The notes under the pieces: model-generated
What the model was told of the DNA's origin: nothing
Seen by the model: only the letters and a program-made list of their open reading frames with translations
Database searches by the model: none
Made by a program: the position numbers and the translations under genes
Shown: positions 9,211 through 21,496 of the stretch, one piece after another
How the letters are laid out: each line of letters begins with the position of its first letter
Position numbering within the stretch: the stretch's first letter is position 1
Assembly (NCBI GenBank): GCA_003427395.1
Contig: BFEA01000543.1
Location: 594,471 to 624,675, forward strand
DNA: 30,205 nucleotides
DNA from: Chara braunii
Lineage: Eukaryota > Streptophyta > Charophyceae > Charales > Characeae
Direction: 5' to 3'

Positions 9211-11065
9211 GGTGTAGCTCCCCACCAATAGATGGAACCCACAGTTTAAAAAAAAATCGAAAAAAAAAAACAAAGGGACGCTGATGTGCCGTTGCAACCG
9301 TTACGACTATCACACTTACAATGTTTGTGTTGGTTGCTGATACCCACGGACTACAATTAATCATGCCCGTCGAGGGTTTATCGGTGGTGGACCACATGCT
9401 CCTCCAGCTTAGCCCTGACTTGCTTTGAGGAATGTATCTCTATCACTGATAGGACTCCCATACTTATGGTGTCCACTTTATGACCACAGGCGGTCAACCG
9501 CAACCGGTGTCCACCTAATGGTTGCAGTCGATATCCACCGACAACCTTGCCGAACAGTTTGATACCCATCGAAAACCCTAACTTACCTTCAAAATTGTTG
9601 CCATATTTCTGCAAGCGATCTGACGTTCGTCACGACATCCAGCCAATCCTGACTCTCAGGCTCCTGCCGTGGTCGTCTCATCTTCATGTCTACGCCTGCA
9701 GTTGCATCGATACACATTTGTGTCATAGAGAGCGAGCGGCCGCAATGGATGTTATCTGATAATTGTCGGTGTTGTTATGTCGGTACAGCCGATCCCAACT
9801 CCCTTAATTGGACTAGCCCTGCCTTCAGTCCTTGGGCACTTCTAGCAAGTTGTGCCGTACATTCTTGAAACCTATGTTAGGACGACCTTCATGGTCCCGG
9901 ACTTCCTGAGACCCATCTCCTTACCGATAGCGATGCTTAATCTCCCCTACCATATCCTTATTAAAACTTGTCTACGACTGCGTGGACAATGTTCATTCTG
10001 CCTCAGCTCATAACTCGCCCGAGATGCATAGTTTTCAGCTCGTGTTGAACTTGAGCAGCTAACTCAAGTTCTAGCATGGCTTGTTTTTTTTTGAATTCCT
10101 CATTCGTTTTAGCTTGCAACAAAGTTATTGTGACTTATGCTTGTGCAACCAAGATTTCAATATGGACCTCTTCGACCTCTTTCTGGTATCCCCAAACTAC
10201 GGACATTCCAAGACACAATTATAAGGTCCTCTATTATCCGCTCCTGCTGTTGGCATTTGTTGGATCCAGTCCATCGCTGTAATAACTGTTAATCCATCCG
10301 CAGAAAATGAACTCTTGTTTTGTTCCCTGTGGATTGCTGCATTTAATGAAGAGGAGGTTTTATCGTTTGAGGTCATTCTTGTGCAATGATACTCCGCACG
10401 TAGATGGACTTCAGTTTCTTATTTGCAGGTAATTTCTTGTCGGATCAAGCCAAAAAACATGTTGAAAATCTCCTGATCAACTTTAATATCCGGCAAAGGT
10501 TTAGTCCTGTTATGGAGGAATGTTTAGATCGGTAATAATTTCAATCCATTCTCTGTGAGCTCCTGAAGGTTCTCCGAGAGGATGAACATGTTTAACGACA
10601 CGACATTATGTTTTATTTTCTCATCCTACAGATCTACATAGAAACGATGTGGTGAGATCTCAAGCACTAACCTCAAGGAGATCAAGTCACCAAATCTCTG
10701 TTTTGCTACCAAAATAATACTACAATGTAACATTGTTTTGCTAATCCTTGACGAGGGAAAAAAGACCACACCTTGTGGGGATAGCCATTCCAGAACCTGA
10801 TTCGTCTCGTTGATGAAAACACACACGAAAGGAAGTAGTCGCTTCTCTAAAGGCTATGATTGTTGTATCCCTATTGTCACAGTTATGCAATCCCAAGTCA
10901 TCTTCGCTCCTTGCCTTAGTACGTCATCGTCTGTCTGTCTATACCTTGCGATCTCCCTGAGCTCGCAACCGATGTCTAGGAGCCTTCAACAACAACCCTT
11001 TGAAAATCATATCCTCTTTTTGACGAACCCTCCCCTTGTTGTTACCCTATATCAATTATAGCTTG
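9211..11065 (-). other. Unrecognised sequence, possibly decayed coding frames
   Basis: On the minus strand, frames at 10626-10826 (66 codons, ending ISPHRFYVDL), about 10440-10520 (KPLPDIKVDQEIFNMFFGLI) and 9378-9614 (78 codons) read like protein sequence broken by stops and shifts, without low-complexity bias. I recognise no domain; a decayed retrotransposon gag or polyprotein is a guess from the setting. Nothing else identifiable is present. Confidence 0.25.
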
Positions 11066-11789
11066 TTTTAACGGAGATTGACCCCGCAAATCTCGTTATG
11101 ATGTGGAAAAAGGTCCCGCTTGGTGGGTTTGTAGTCCCATAGAGTTGCCTTGGGATATAACGAGCTCATTTCCTTTTGGGACCTATTCCAAACGCGAGTC
11201 TGGATCTTGCATGTTCTCCCCTTCCCTGCCGAAACCCAAATTTTTCTTCTTTTTTTTATATAATAATAAAACATGTCCTATTTGTGTTAAACTTCGGACT
11301 GTCCGGTGGCCTGGCCTTCGTCCGGCAGGGGTCCCGAGCGGCCCGGCCGGTTGGGTCCCCCGGTTTGGGGTCGGGCGAGGCCAGCGCAATTTCGCGCAAG
11401 GGGGGGGGAAGGCCTTTTTTGGCTACTGGTCGCCTCCCCAACATCCGGCGACGCCAGGTAATTTTTTTATTCTGAATCTATGACGATGTACAAGTAGTTT
11501 GAGGGGGGGGAGCGAGGTTTTCGGCTGAGATTAGCTGCCAAGAAATCGTTTCCCCCTCTCGCGGGCTATGATGCCGCGTTTGAATTTGAACGCGGTACTC
11601 CCTGTTGCGAAACCCGTCGTCGTTGCCGTCGCGAAGCCGCCCATCGTCGCTAGCCCGCCCGTCGTCGCTGCGGTCGTGAACCCCGCCCGTCTTCGTTGAG
11701 TTGCCCATCGTTGTCTCCATCGAGCTGCCTTGTCGAGAAACCCTCCTCGTCGTCGTTGCCCGTGAAGCTGCTCTTACCATCTTCGTGAA
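11066..11789. other. Intergenic with GC-rich module, no gene seen
   Basis: A T-rich/AT stretch (11248-11270) is followed by a GC-rich segment (11296-11400) containing GTCCGG, GGCCCGGCCGG and GGGTCCCCCGG words, then a G run (11401-11408). From 11560 the sequence moves into CGTCGTCG-type triplets that lead into the polypyrimidine array. No coding region is supported. Confidence 0.45.
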
Positions 11790-12276
11790 ACCTCCTCCAC
11801 CTCTTTCCTTTTTCTTCTTCTTCTTCCTCTCCTCCTCCTTCTCCTCCTTTCCTATTCTTCTTCTTCTCTCCTCCTCCTCCTTTCCTTCTCTCCTCCTCCT
11901 CCTCCTCCTCCTCCTCTTCCTCCTCCTTTTGTCTTCTTCTCTCCTCCTCCGCCTCCTCCTCCTTTCTTCTCCCCCTCCTCCACCTCCTTTCTTCTCCCCC
12001 CCCTCCTCCTCCTCCTTTTTCCTCCTCCCCCTCCTCCTCCTCCTCCTCCTCCTCCTCCTTTCTTCTTCTCCTCCTCCTCCTCCTTCTCCTCCTCCTCCTC
12101 CTCCTCCATTCTTCCCCTTCTCCTCCTCCCCTCGTCCCGGTTTCATTGGATTTGTTTATTCGGCGAAGTGCCACGTGGCCACATCAGTGCGCTAAAAAGC
12201 GCCATGTGTCGGGATAGGCCAGCTGCATTGAAATTCCCGCCGCTAGTTAACCTACTGACGGGTGGGATTCCCCTCC

Positions 12277-12358
<82 letters not shown>

Positions 12359-13795
12359 ATTTTATTTTTCGGCATCGCCATACAAAACCTACAGGTCCTC
12401 TTCCTCCTCATCTCCTCCTCCTCCTCCTCCTCGTCTCGTCTTCTTCTTCGTCTTCTCTCCTCCTCCTCCTCCTTTCGCCTTGTCCTCCTCCTCCTGCTCC
12501 TCCTCCTCTCATCTTCTTGTTCTTCTCTCCTCCTCCTCCTCCACCTACTTTTGCCTTCTCCTTCTCTCCTCCTCCTCCTCCACCTACTTTTGCCTTCTCC
12601 TTCTCTCCTCCTCCTCGTCCTCCTTCATCGTGCTTTTTTTTGTCTTCCGTCGTCCCCATACAGTACCGGTAGGTCCTCCTCCTCCTCCTACTCTCATCTT
12701 CTTCTTCTTCTCTTCTCCTCCTCCTCCTCCTCCTCCTCCTCCTCCTCCTCTCGTCTTCTTCTTCTCCTCCTCCTCCTCTTGTCTTTTTCTCCTCCCCCTC
12801 CTCCTCTCGTCTTCTTTTTCTTTTCTCCTCCTCCACCTACTTGTTCTTCTCCTTCTCTCCTCCTCCTCCTCCTCCTCAACCTCGTTCATCATTGTCTTTT
12901 TTTTTCGTCATCCACATACNCTCCTCCTCCACCTACTTGTTCTTCTCCTTCTCTCCTCCTCCTCCTCCTCCTCAACCTCGTTCATCATTGTCTTTTTTTT
13001 TCGTCATCCACATACAGTACCGGAAGGTCCTCCTCCTCCTGCTCCTCCTTCTGCTCTCGTCTTCTTCTCCTTCTCTCCTCCTTCTCCTCCTCCTCTTGTC
13101 TTCTTCTCTCCTCCTCCTCCTCCACCTACTTATTCTTCTCCTTCCCTCCCCCTCCTGCTCCTCCTCGACCTCCTTCCTCGTCGTNTTTTTTTTGTTTTTT
13201 CGTCATCCACATACACTACCGGCAAGTCTTCCTCCTCCTCTTGCTCCTTTTCCTGCTCTCGTCTTCTTCTTCTTCTCTCCTCCTCCTCCTCCTCCTCCTC
13301 CTCCTCCTCCTGCTGCTCCTCTCGTCTTCTTCTTCTTCTCTCCTCCTCCTCCTCCTCCTCCTCCTTCTTTCGTCTTGTCCTTCTCTCCTCCTCTTCCTCC
13401 TCTCGTCTTCTTCTTCTTCTCTCCTCCTTCTCATCCACCTACGTATTCTTCTCCTTCCCTCCCCCTCCTCCTCCTCCTCCTCCTCGACCTCCTTCCTCGT
13501 CGTCTTTTTTTTTTTTTTTCATCATCCACATACACTACCAGTAGGTCCTCCTCCACCTCCTCCTCCTCCTCCTTTCGTCTCCTCCTCCTCATCGTTCTTA
13601 GTTTGGTTTTTCTTCTTCTTCTTCTTCTTCTTCTTCTTCTTCTTCTTCTTCTTCTTCTTCTTCTTTTTATGCTTTTCTTCTTCTTCTTCTTCTTCTTCTT
13701 CTTCTTCTTCTTCTTTTTATGCTTTTCTTCTTCTTCTTCTTCTTCTTCTTCTTCTTCTTCCTCCTCCTCCTCCTCCTCCTCCTCCTCCTCCTCTA
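11790..13795. repeat. 2-kb polypyrimidine array (CTC/CTT/CT) with higher-order units
   Basis: The plus strand is almost purely C and T for about 2 kb. A recurring spacer reading roughly CATCCACATACAGTACCGG(T/A)AGGTCC appears near 12370, 12645, 13005, 13205 and 13525 and marks higher-order units of some 200-350 bases. These end in a T-rich block plus TCGTCATCC and restart with (CTC)n. Subarrays: (CT)n at 12276-12354, a 39-bp tandem pair near 12541-12620, and (CTT)n at 13607-13760 with a repeated TTTTTATGCTTTTC interruption. Long serine/proline/leucine frames (plus) and arginine/glutamate frames (minus) are composition artefacts. Confidence 0.9.
12825..13015. other. Identical 95-bp duplication flanking an N (likely assembly join)
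   Basis: Bases 12825-12919 and 12921-13015 are the same 95 bases, separated only by the N at 12920. Identity extends through the (CTC)n and T9 runs, which normally vary between units. This pattern is expected where two contig ends overlap but were joined with a placeholder rather than merged. Confidence 0.8.
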
Positions 13796-14287
13796 ACCTT
13801 TCCCCTCAGCGGACTGGCTGCTGAAACACACCCTTTTAAAAACTTGTCAAACCCCCAACTTCGTCCTCCCCTCAAACTCCCTCCTCCCCCCGGACCACCC
13901 CCCCAACGCACATGTCTTTCACAAGTTTCTCTGTGGATTTGGGCTCCTCTCAGCGAGCGCAGTCCTACCCCATCTTCAAAAAAAAAAAAAAAAAAATCCT
14001 CGGACATTTTTTGGCTCATCTGGTTTTGCCGGACGGACCCCCACCGGTTCGTCTGGACCGGGCGTCGGCCTAACCCAGGTCCTTATGGTCCTGGCCCCAT
14101 ATCCTTACTGGGGGGCATCAGTCCGGTTCCTATTCCACCGGCAAGTCAGAAATGCAGAAATACAACCTTGAACCCACGCACGCCCCCTCCCGTGTGGCCG
14201 AAGGGTCCCTGACCAGCATTGATTACTCCACTAGATTGAAGGATTGACTGTCAGCTTGCCTTTCCCCGAGTCCCCTCTCATATCCCT
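13796..14287. other. Flank of LINE-B: A19 tract and GC-rich module
   Basis: It holds a 19-base A run (13978-13996) and a GC-rich module (14025-14110: GCCGGACGGACC, GTCTGGACCGG). Next to the LINE-B stop it presumably includes the LINE-B 3' UTR on the minus strand, but no poly(A) on that strand marks the end. No gene seen. Confidence 0.4.
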
Positions 14288-17200
14288 CTATGGGGAATTT
14301 GCCAGTACAATGATAATGCAAGGAAAACAGAGATCAGAACTGACATAACCCTGGAACATCTCATGTTGCTCCGAAGTCTTGCTGTTGGTCACAGTGTGAA
14401 TTTCTTGTCTTCTGGGCAGCCACCGAGTTATGTCAGTCTTGCCATCTGATTTGCAATTCGTGAATCTCAATGATCTTTCCGTGGGCCAGCCAAATTCTTC
14501 TGAACTTTGATACCAGCTCTTGCTGCTTCTCAGGGTCCTAGTGGATTTGGAGTTTGACTTTCCTCCATTGGCATTGGATCTCCGTCTCCATTAGAGGTTT
14601 CGTTGTTGCCCATATCTGTTCACTCGGGTTGCTGGACTTATCGATGGTCCAGCAGCACCTCTCCTTCCAAATGACCCAAAGTGTTACCTTCCTGATTATC
14701 CCGAACCAGATGCGTTCAGATTTGGTAAATTGAGCAGGGATGTTAGTCCATAAAGGTAATTGGATCGGGTGTTCAGGAAGGGAGGAGGGAAAGAGGTGGT
14801 CCCAGAGTACTGAGGCTCTCGCCCATAAGTCAGTCGCAAATTTGCAGGTTATAAGACAGTGAATTAGATCTTCTTTTCGTTGTCTGAACATACCAGACAT
14901 TGTTCTGAACTATTAGGGTCATTGTTCTTTCTACGGACGTGTAGCCAAGAGTTTACTGGAGGGCATTGTATGTGATCAACCATTGAATACTTCTGATTTT
15001 GACTAGGCGTATTGATTTGTATTTCATCCAGGGCAACTCGGAGATTGACTCCATTCTCTGTCCTAGCAGCATGGTCCATCTTTCTTCGACTACAGGCTCC
15101 GGGTCCTTTGTTTTCAGTAGTAGTTTGTACCCCATTCTGACTGTGTACTGAGTTATGTGCCTGGGGTCTTGCACGTTCTGTTACCGCCTGAGGTCCAAGC
15201 CTATTCGTCTGGGTCGAATTCTAAATCTTGAATTGCTGTATCTACTTGGAATATAGTCTTCGGCCAGATTCCCAGTGTCCTTATTTTTCGAAGAGTATAT
15301 GAGTTCAGGGTCTCTTCTTGAGGATCAATGTTTTGGATGGACAGGGTTTTGGGGTTGGTCCGATCTATTGGGAAGGAGGTGAAGACTCCTACAAAGTCTG
15401 ATCCATGAGATGTGCGGTAAAATTGATAGGCTCTTTGTGGTACCGTTTTCTGGGTCAGAACTCCCCACTCCCCTGATTTTCAAGAGAAGTCATTTTTTAA
15501 TAGGTCCTTCCAGCTGACCAGAATGCTATTGATTGTTGTTGCCAGATTCTCATCTCGGCGGTGACAACCCTTTAGTCGTGCTCTCAGTTGTTCCTCACCG
15601 ATCCAGTCTTTCCCCTCTTCATCCCAAATCTGGCTGACACGCCAGACCCCATGTCTGATCCAAGAGAGCCATCGATGCCCGTTTGTAAGTGACAGTGAAT
15701 GATTCCCTGCGTCCCTTACACATGGGTTTCCGAACACGCATTGATGAAGGACTTCCTCTTTGGAGTTAGGTTTCTTGACTTTTTTTTGCATAATTTATCT
15801 CCAAATGCTGATGAGAGTTGTCCAATAGGGGGTAGCAGGTTGCACCTCGTTTAGTGACGAGTTTGTGGGTCGTCTCCATCTGCCCGTCTTAGGTGTCCAT
15901 TTTTTGTTCATCACCCAAAACAGGCCAGCCATATTGATTGGGCTCTGGACAAGGGTTATAACTCTAATGCTATTGAGGGCTAGTTTGTGCCAAGCCCAGT
16001 CTAGGCTGGGTTAGTAATTTGACTATCCACTTGATCTGGAGGGCTTTGGTTTTCTGTTTGGGGTCGATTATCCCTAATCCCCCTTTCGATGACCTTCTCG
16101 TTATGTAGTATCATGCTATCTTAGGGATGCACTTCGTTTTGTTTGGGTCGCTTGACCATAGGTATGCTCTGATTCTATTGTTCAGCTCTGGTATAGTCCA
16201 GATAGAGGCAATATACCACATCATTGAAAAGATGGAGGTATTGATGGTTTAGGCTCTTCCCAACAATGAGGTGAATGTGGTACCCCGTCTCCTCATTTTA
16301 TTGATTTGATTGGTCAGCAGGTTTTATGCCATTTGCGGGGCGGGGCCATCCAAGGTTACCATAATTCTCAAGTATCTCATTGGCTCCTCAAGTCTCTCCC
16401 ATGTCATTTCTGACGCAGGTCCCTCCATTCGGGGTGTCTCCTCCTCTGATAGCCACCACCTATCGTCGTTTTCCAATTGATCTTTATTTATAAGGCCAAT
16501 CTGAAAGCTTCCATTGCCCTGACTAGTGCTTTTACGGAGGAGTCGGATGCCCTTATAAGAACCGTGAGGTCGTCCACAAAAATTAGCGCTGTTGGGAATA
16601 TGATGTGGTCAGGGGTACCGGTATTGAGGTCTGACAACCTTTGGATTGAGCGGTCTTTGCATAGGAAGGAGGCGATCGTTTCCATGACAAATAGGAAGAT
16701 CGGTGGGGCTAGAGGGTCTCCTTGACGGACTCACTAGAAGATCGGATAACATTCGGAAATAAGTCCATTGACTTGTACACATCCTGAAGCATCGTTGTAC
16801 AAGATCCTGACCCATTTCCTAAATTCAGGTCCCACCCTCATTTTTTTCATGCTCGCATTGAGAAAGGTCCAATTGACTTGGTCATAGGCTTTCTCAAAAT
16901 CGAAGAACAAGATGGTTGTATTCATCCTCTTCTCTTTTACTTTTCTTGTTGCCTCGTTATGAGTTAAGACATTGTCTAGTATATATATGTCTGGGATAAA
17001 ACCAGCTTGATCTATGTGAAAGCATTTATTCGTGAGGTCTTGTATTCTGAACGCTAATGCTTTTGCCATAATTTTGTAAGGGAGGGTAAGAAGGGAGATT
17101 GACCTATAATTACGAATGTCCTTTTGGTCCCCCTTCTTATACAGTAGGGTAACCACGCTGCTACTCAAAATTTTTCTCATTCCACTTTTTTTCCCAGATG

Positions 17201-18805
17201 TCCTTATAGAACTGAAGAAGGTCATTGCCCATTATGGGCCTAAACGTTTCTCATAATTCATTGGTAAGACCATCGATCCTTGGGGATTTGTCGTTTTTCA
17301 TGCTGTGGACAACGAATGTGAGTTCCTCTAGGGTAATAGGTTTGTCTAGCGTTGTCGTTTGTTCCACTGAGATTGTCTTGTCTAGGTACTGTAGCATTTT
17401 GGTTCTAACCTCTCTCATGGCTGTAGAGGTCGGCGAGACAGTTTTAATCTAGTACAATTCTTGATAGAAACCTCTAGCTATTCCCAACATCCCTCCACTG
17501 TCCGTCCTTATGGCTTGTTTGCCTGACAATTCCTTTAGCCATTCAATTGAGTTCGCTCTGCTGTTGGTTTTTATTCTCGAGAAAAAAATGTTTAGTCATT
17601 GATTCGTTTAACTCGTACTCCGTCATTCTTGCTCTGAGTTGTTGGCCTTTCAATTCCCATTATCTTCATATCGCCAATTGCCTTGCTCGTTCAAAAGTTG
17701 TTGGATACAGGATTGAGGATTGGTCGATTAGCAAGTTGCTTCTCTGCAATCTTCAGTGCTATCTCCAGAGCTTGTTTTCTCTGTCTTCGGTCATTGGTCA
17801 GTTTTCGGGATAACCGAGTCATTAATTGAGACGGTGAGAGGTAGCTCTTTTTGAACCATTCCCATCTATCATGTCCTCCTAAGAATGTGTTTCTCAAATT
17901 TTGCCAACATTCGTGTACACTGTCTTGGAACACCTGACTGAGAAGGAGGGACTTGTTCAACTTGTGGAAGTTGGCTCTTCTCGTAATGTATTGATCATAA
18001 CTGAGAATTATCTCAACCCGTTTGTGATCTAATCCGGAGTATGAGGCAAGGCCCAGAATGTCAGCCTCCTTGATGGTTCCCTATTAGAGATTCAAAGACA
18101 AGAAAGTAGTCAATGCGGGAGAAAAGTCGTGTGGTGAGCGTGGTTTTTCTTTACCGGCGAGAATGTTTTCCTTTCAGAGTGTAGCATACGGAAAGAATCC
18201 GCCAGGTTGTGATCTATCATCAACTTAAGGACTGGAGCCGCTTCGTGTGAATCTTGAGTCGTGGTTGCTCGAAAGATTCTGTCGTAAGTCGGGTCCAGGG
18301 CTGCGTGTCAGTCTCCTACTATGATGCAGGGTGAGAAAGGTGTTACCAGACTTCTCACCGTGGACATGTATTCCGATTTATCTGATGGGTTATTGGGTGC
18401 ATACACGTTGTGAATTATGAGTTCCTCTTCTTTCCACTTAAGATCCATCATGCACCATCTCCTTGTTTCATTGTCAGCGTTCATTCCTTGAATTGTGCCT
18501 GGTGTGAAGAAGTGTGAGGATTTGGGTACTAGAATAGTCGTGCCTTTCGTGCTTGAGTTGTTGTTTGAGGCCCAAATTTCATCTTTAGTTCCTCCTAGTT
18601 TTCTTGTGAAGAATTTTCTGATTTTTTGATGATCCTCTGAATTAGTTAGGTGTGTTTCTTGCAAGAGGATTATGTCTACTGGTTTCCCTATGTAGTCTCT
18701 CAAGCCTCTAATTATGTCATTTAGTTTGCCTTCCTTTGAGATAATGTTTCCCAAGCCACTAACGTTCCGGCTCCGAATATTGATGCCTTGATTTTTCCAG
18801 TTCAC
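14288..18805 (-). pseudogene. LINE-B ORF2: endonuclease / reverse transcriptase / zf-RVT, broken
   Basis: The product would nick target DNA and reverse-transcribe LINE RNA. In order on the minus strand: an N-terminal APE-type endonuclease (18805-18308) with NVSGL near the start, LLQETHLT, a HNVYAPNNPSD motif and terminal IIVGD before a stop; a pre-RT region with many stops; a KNDKSPRIDGL-like motif near 17280; RT palm with FFDFEKAYDQVNW (about 16872-16907); two adjacent stops (about 16732-16737) just before VRQGDPLAPP; the catalytic FVDD box (16569-16580, family form Y/F-x-D-D); SSKGGLGIIDPKQKTKALQI (about 16060-16110); and a zinc finger with CLVC (14888-14899) and HCLITC (14844-14861) in different frames. 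The reading frame resumes to a stop at 14288. I chose the start at 18805 because endonuclease homology begins within its first residues. Confidence 0.85.
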
Positions 18806-18900
18806 CTTTGCAAGTTAGCACCCTTCTCGTGGGCTTCTCTTCTCAGCACGTCCACGAGCTAGACTGTCATATGCATCTAGAAGGAGACATGAAGCTAAGT

Positions 18901-20187
18901 CTAAGAGGTGCCTGACCCTCCAGTCTCCATCAAATCAGCGGACTCTCCCGGCAGGTCTGACCGAGTCTTTGTTAGGGATACATTCATCCTATATTTCCCT
19001 ATTGTGCTACCCCCCTCCTTTGTCAGAGGTGTCTCAGAATCTCCCTCATCCTTTTCAGTTGTCCATTCCTCCTCATCCTCCTTCATTTCTTCTTCAAAGC
19101 ATTCATCACGGTAGTATCTCTCCATATCTATTGGGTATGCCCTGGAGTCCACGTCACCGTCACCCTCGAAAATTCCCTTGCTAATCAACCCTGCCAAGGA
19201 GGTGGCCTGCAACTTAGCAGGGATACCTATCCCTGTCAGCATGCTGTAGGGGATAGTTGTCACCGTGTTCCATGACCGCCACCTCATTCCTCCCTTTAAC
19301 TTAGTGCCCTCATGCATCTTAGCGATGAAGGGGGTGAAGGATCTGAGAGTTCCGAACTCTAGTCGGTTGATCTGATCCATCGGGGTGTTTTTGGGTTATG
19401 TCTGGTCTTTTGTATCTTTCTGCTCCCCCTGTAGAGCTTCTTGCAGTCTATCGTCCTGCTGGATTGCCAAGGAGTCTGTCTCAAACACTCCCAGAGGGTA
19501 GGATGTTGTGATCTTCTCTTGCAGGATGGTAGCCACATTCTGCCTTCATCAGTCCTAGGGATTGCGAAGGACACGTTTGTGGCCACTTGCCATTTTTTCT
19601 TCTCCTCTATGTAGCGTGCAACCAAAAGTGGTCTAGTCCCCATAAGAGTCAACCTTGCAGACATCGCTTGGCCCAAAACCTCAGGGGCCTTGTCATCTGC
19701 TATGTGTCTGAGCGATAAAAATTATGGCTCGTAGGCTAGGTTCAACTTCTTCAGCTTCTCAACATGTGTTTCCACCACTGCGATTTCCTGCTCAATCTCA
19801 GATCTGGTTGATTTTTTTGTGGGTTCCATTGCTAACTGGTCGATGTCACTTGCTTTTTTTTTCTGGTTCATGGAGATCCTTCATTTCATTTATCTCAGGT
19901 CCTGTAGTGCTTCTTTGGAGTTGATCTGTGTTATTTTTTTATCTTTGTTTCCCTATTCACTCACCCTTTTCTTTTCTGCGTATCTGAATGCTGCATACTT
20001 GGAAAATTTCTCTGCTTTGACTAGTACATCAAACTGGTTGAAGGCAGTTTTGATACCTATTGTTGAGCCTTTCTTCATATTTTGTGTTCTTTCCATATGT
20101 TTTATGCAGGCAGTGCGGATATCAAAAAGGTGTTCACGTTCAGCTTTGGCTTTGTCAACATAGTCTCTCAGCCATTGGAGTGACCGC
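18901..20187 (-). pseudogene. LINE-B ORF1, C-terminal portion, broken
   Basis: This continues ORF1 after the insertion. Starting at the insertion edge, the frame reads SLQWLRDYVDKAKAEREHLF and on through a Lys/Glu/Ala-rich, helical stretch (to about 19960) typical of the ORF1 coiled coil, then hits stops. Another coiled-coil-like piece (EIEQEIAVVETHVEKLKKL) lies near 19745-19805. A frame at 19676-19359 has LTLMGTRPLLVARYIEEKKKW, and one at 19380-18901 ends in an acidic tail (EEEMKEDEEEWTTEKDEGD) with a stop at 18901-18903. LINE ORF1 proteins bind the element RNA; the specific RNA-binding domain is not clear here. Confidence 0.7.
20184..20187. repeat. Target-site duplication CCGC, left
   Basis: The pair with 24269-24272 is supported by the continuous LINE-B ORF1 frame that results when one copy and the insertion are left out. 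Confidence 0.75.
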
Positions 20188-21235
20188 TGTCGAGCGCATC
20201 AGTCCGGCACCGCGCGTGGCAGCACGGGACCCTCTCGGCCGCGTCACGCAGGAGTTGGACCAACCTCGTCACGAACACACAAATGGAGCTTCCTTAGGCC
20301 GCTCCGGCCGAGTGCGCCAACCATACCTCTCGCGAGCCCCTACGACAGGATAGGGCCTACGCGAGGCACAACTTACCTCCACCTTACGGGAGTTGTCACC
20401 TCCCTTCGGTGGGCGTATCCCCGCCGAGCTACCAGTCTACAGTACGAAAGTTACTCGGTTGCAATCGCAGAGGTGGACCAGCCGAGGGCGTTTCTCGTTC
20501 GCTGTAGCATAGGGGGCACGTGCGGTAATACGCCTATCGGACCCGCACGCGAACCGACATCTTGGGGGGCTGAAGTCCCAAGCGCGGCTCGTCGTCGGTC
20601 GACTAGGACGCATCCCACGCACCACGCGCACACCACGCCAACACACACTAAAACAACATACACCCACACGTATGCACGAAACGACATAACACAAACAACA
20701 CAACAACGCTCCTAGTCCCTCGGTGATCATCCCATAACTCTCCGATGCGGAAATCAAATGGGCGTTGCGCGCGAAGCTCGGTATAAAAACCGCGCAGACG
20801 CAGGGTCTACTCATATCGACTCGCAATGCAAGCGTACGCAAGCAGTCTCAATGATGGCGTACTATGTAGTGCCCATAATCAAGCGGTCCCTTGTGGATTN
20901 GAGTACCGCTTATGACACTCAAGTGTCAGACTCAAAGTGTCGTGAGGGTCTAGTCCCTCACGACATTGCACGGCTGAAGGAATAGTCGTGCAGCCGCCAC
21001 GAGACCTCCGGCCTTTGGTCGGAGCATCTCGGTAGGCAAGGCAAATAGGCTCTGCATGAGGGCAAATTCCTTCCCTGCAGAGTCTAGGGCTTGGGATGTC
21101 CTGGACAAGGACCTTGAATCCCGGCCCAGGACCAACGTCCGACCATAAAACCCTTCTAAAAAGCAAAGGTATAAAGGGAATCCCCTTTTTCTCTCATAAC
21201 ACAATCTGATTAACCCTTATGCACAATCGCAGTGA
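20188..21235. repeat. Left terminal inverted repeat (~1 kb)
   Basis: The outer ~690 bases (to about 20879, ending GTAGTGCCCATA) match the reverse complement of 23583-24268 almost base for base. The inner part is more diverged but still collinear. Shared landmarks are GACACTCAAGTGTC (20914-20927), CAACGTCCGACCATAAAA (about 21132-21149), AAAAAGCAAAGG and a final CTGATTAACCCTTATGCAC. The gradient suggests either faster drift or separate homogenisation of inner and outer parts. An N lies at 20900. Confidence 0.85.
20782..20789 (+). promoter_or_regulatory. TATA box in left TIR, facing inward
   Basis: TATAAAAA sits in a conserved GGTATAAAA-CCGCGC context. The same box is present in the right TIR at 23670-23676 on the minus strand, so both arms could start inward transcription. 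About 45 bases downstream comes the conserved CGACTCGCAATGCAAGCG stretch. This is inferred from motif and conservation only. Confidence 0.45.
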
Positions 21236-21496
21236 CCTCTTAAACACTCAGGGCATTTATAAATATATAAGGGTCACTTAGTCTTCCAAATGGACATAGA
21301 GTTGAACCGCTTAACTTAGAACGTTGCTTAGCCTGCCCAAGTTTATCCTCAGTTATATCTCTTGATTATACTCTCTTCGAATTACAGTAGGTTATAGTCA
21401 GGCTGTCCAATCTTATGGAACCCGTGCCTGACTAGCCTGTTCGTAGATAAAACAATAATATAGTATAGCCAAATTATAACCATTGGGTTCCAACAT

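Noticed and set aside
9211-11065. A decayed Ty3/gypsy polyprotein on the minus strand
   Set aside because: Frames look protein-like, but no protease, RT, RNase H or integrase motif could be recognised, so no family is claimed.
12168-14212. Very long plus-strand Ser/Pro/Leu-rich open frames and minus-strand Arg/Glu-rich frames
   Set aside because: They follow from CTC/CTT repeat composition: all three plus frames are open at once, frames cross N positions, and no non-repetitive domain is present.
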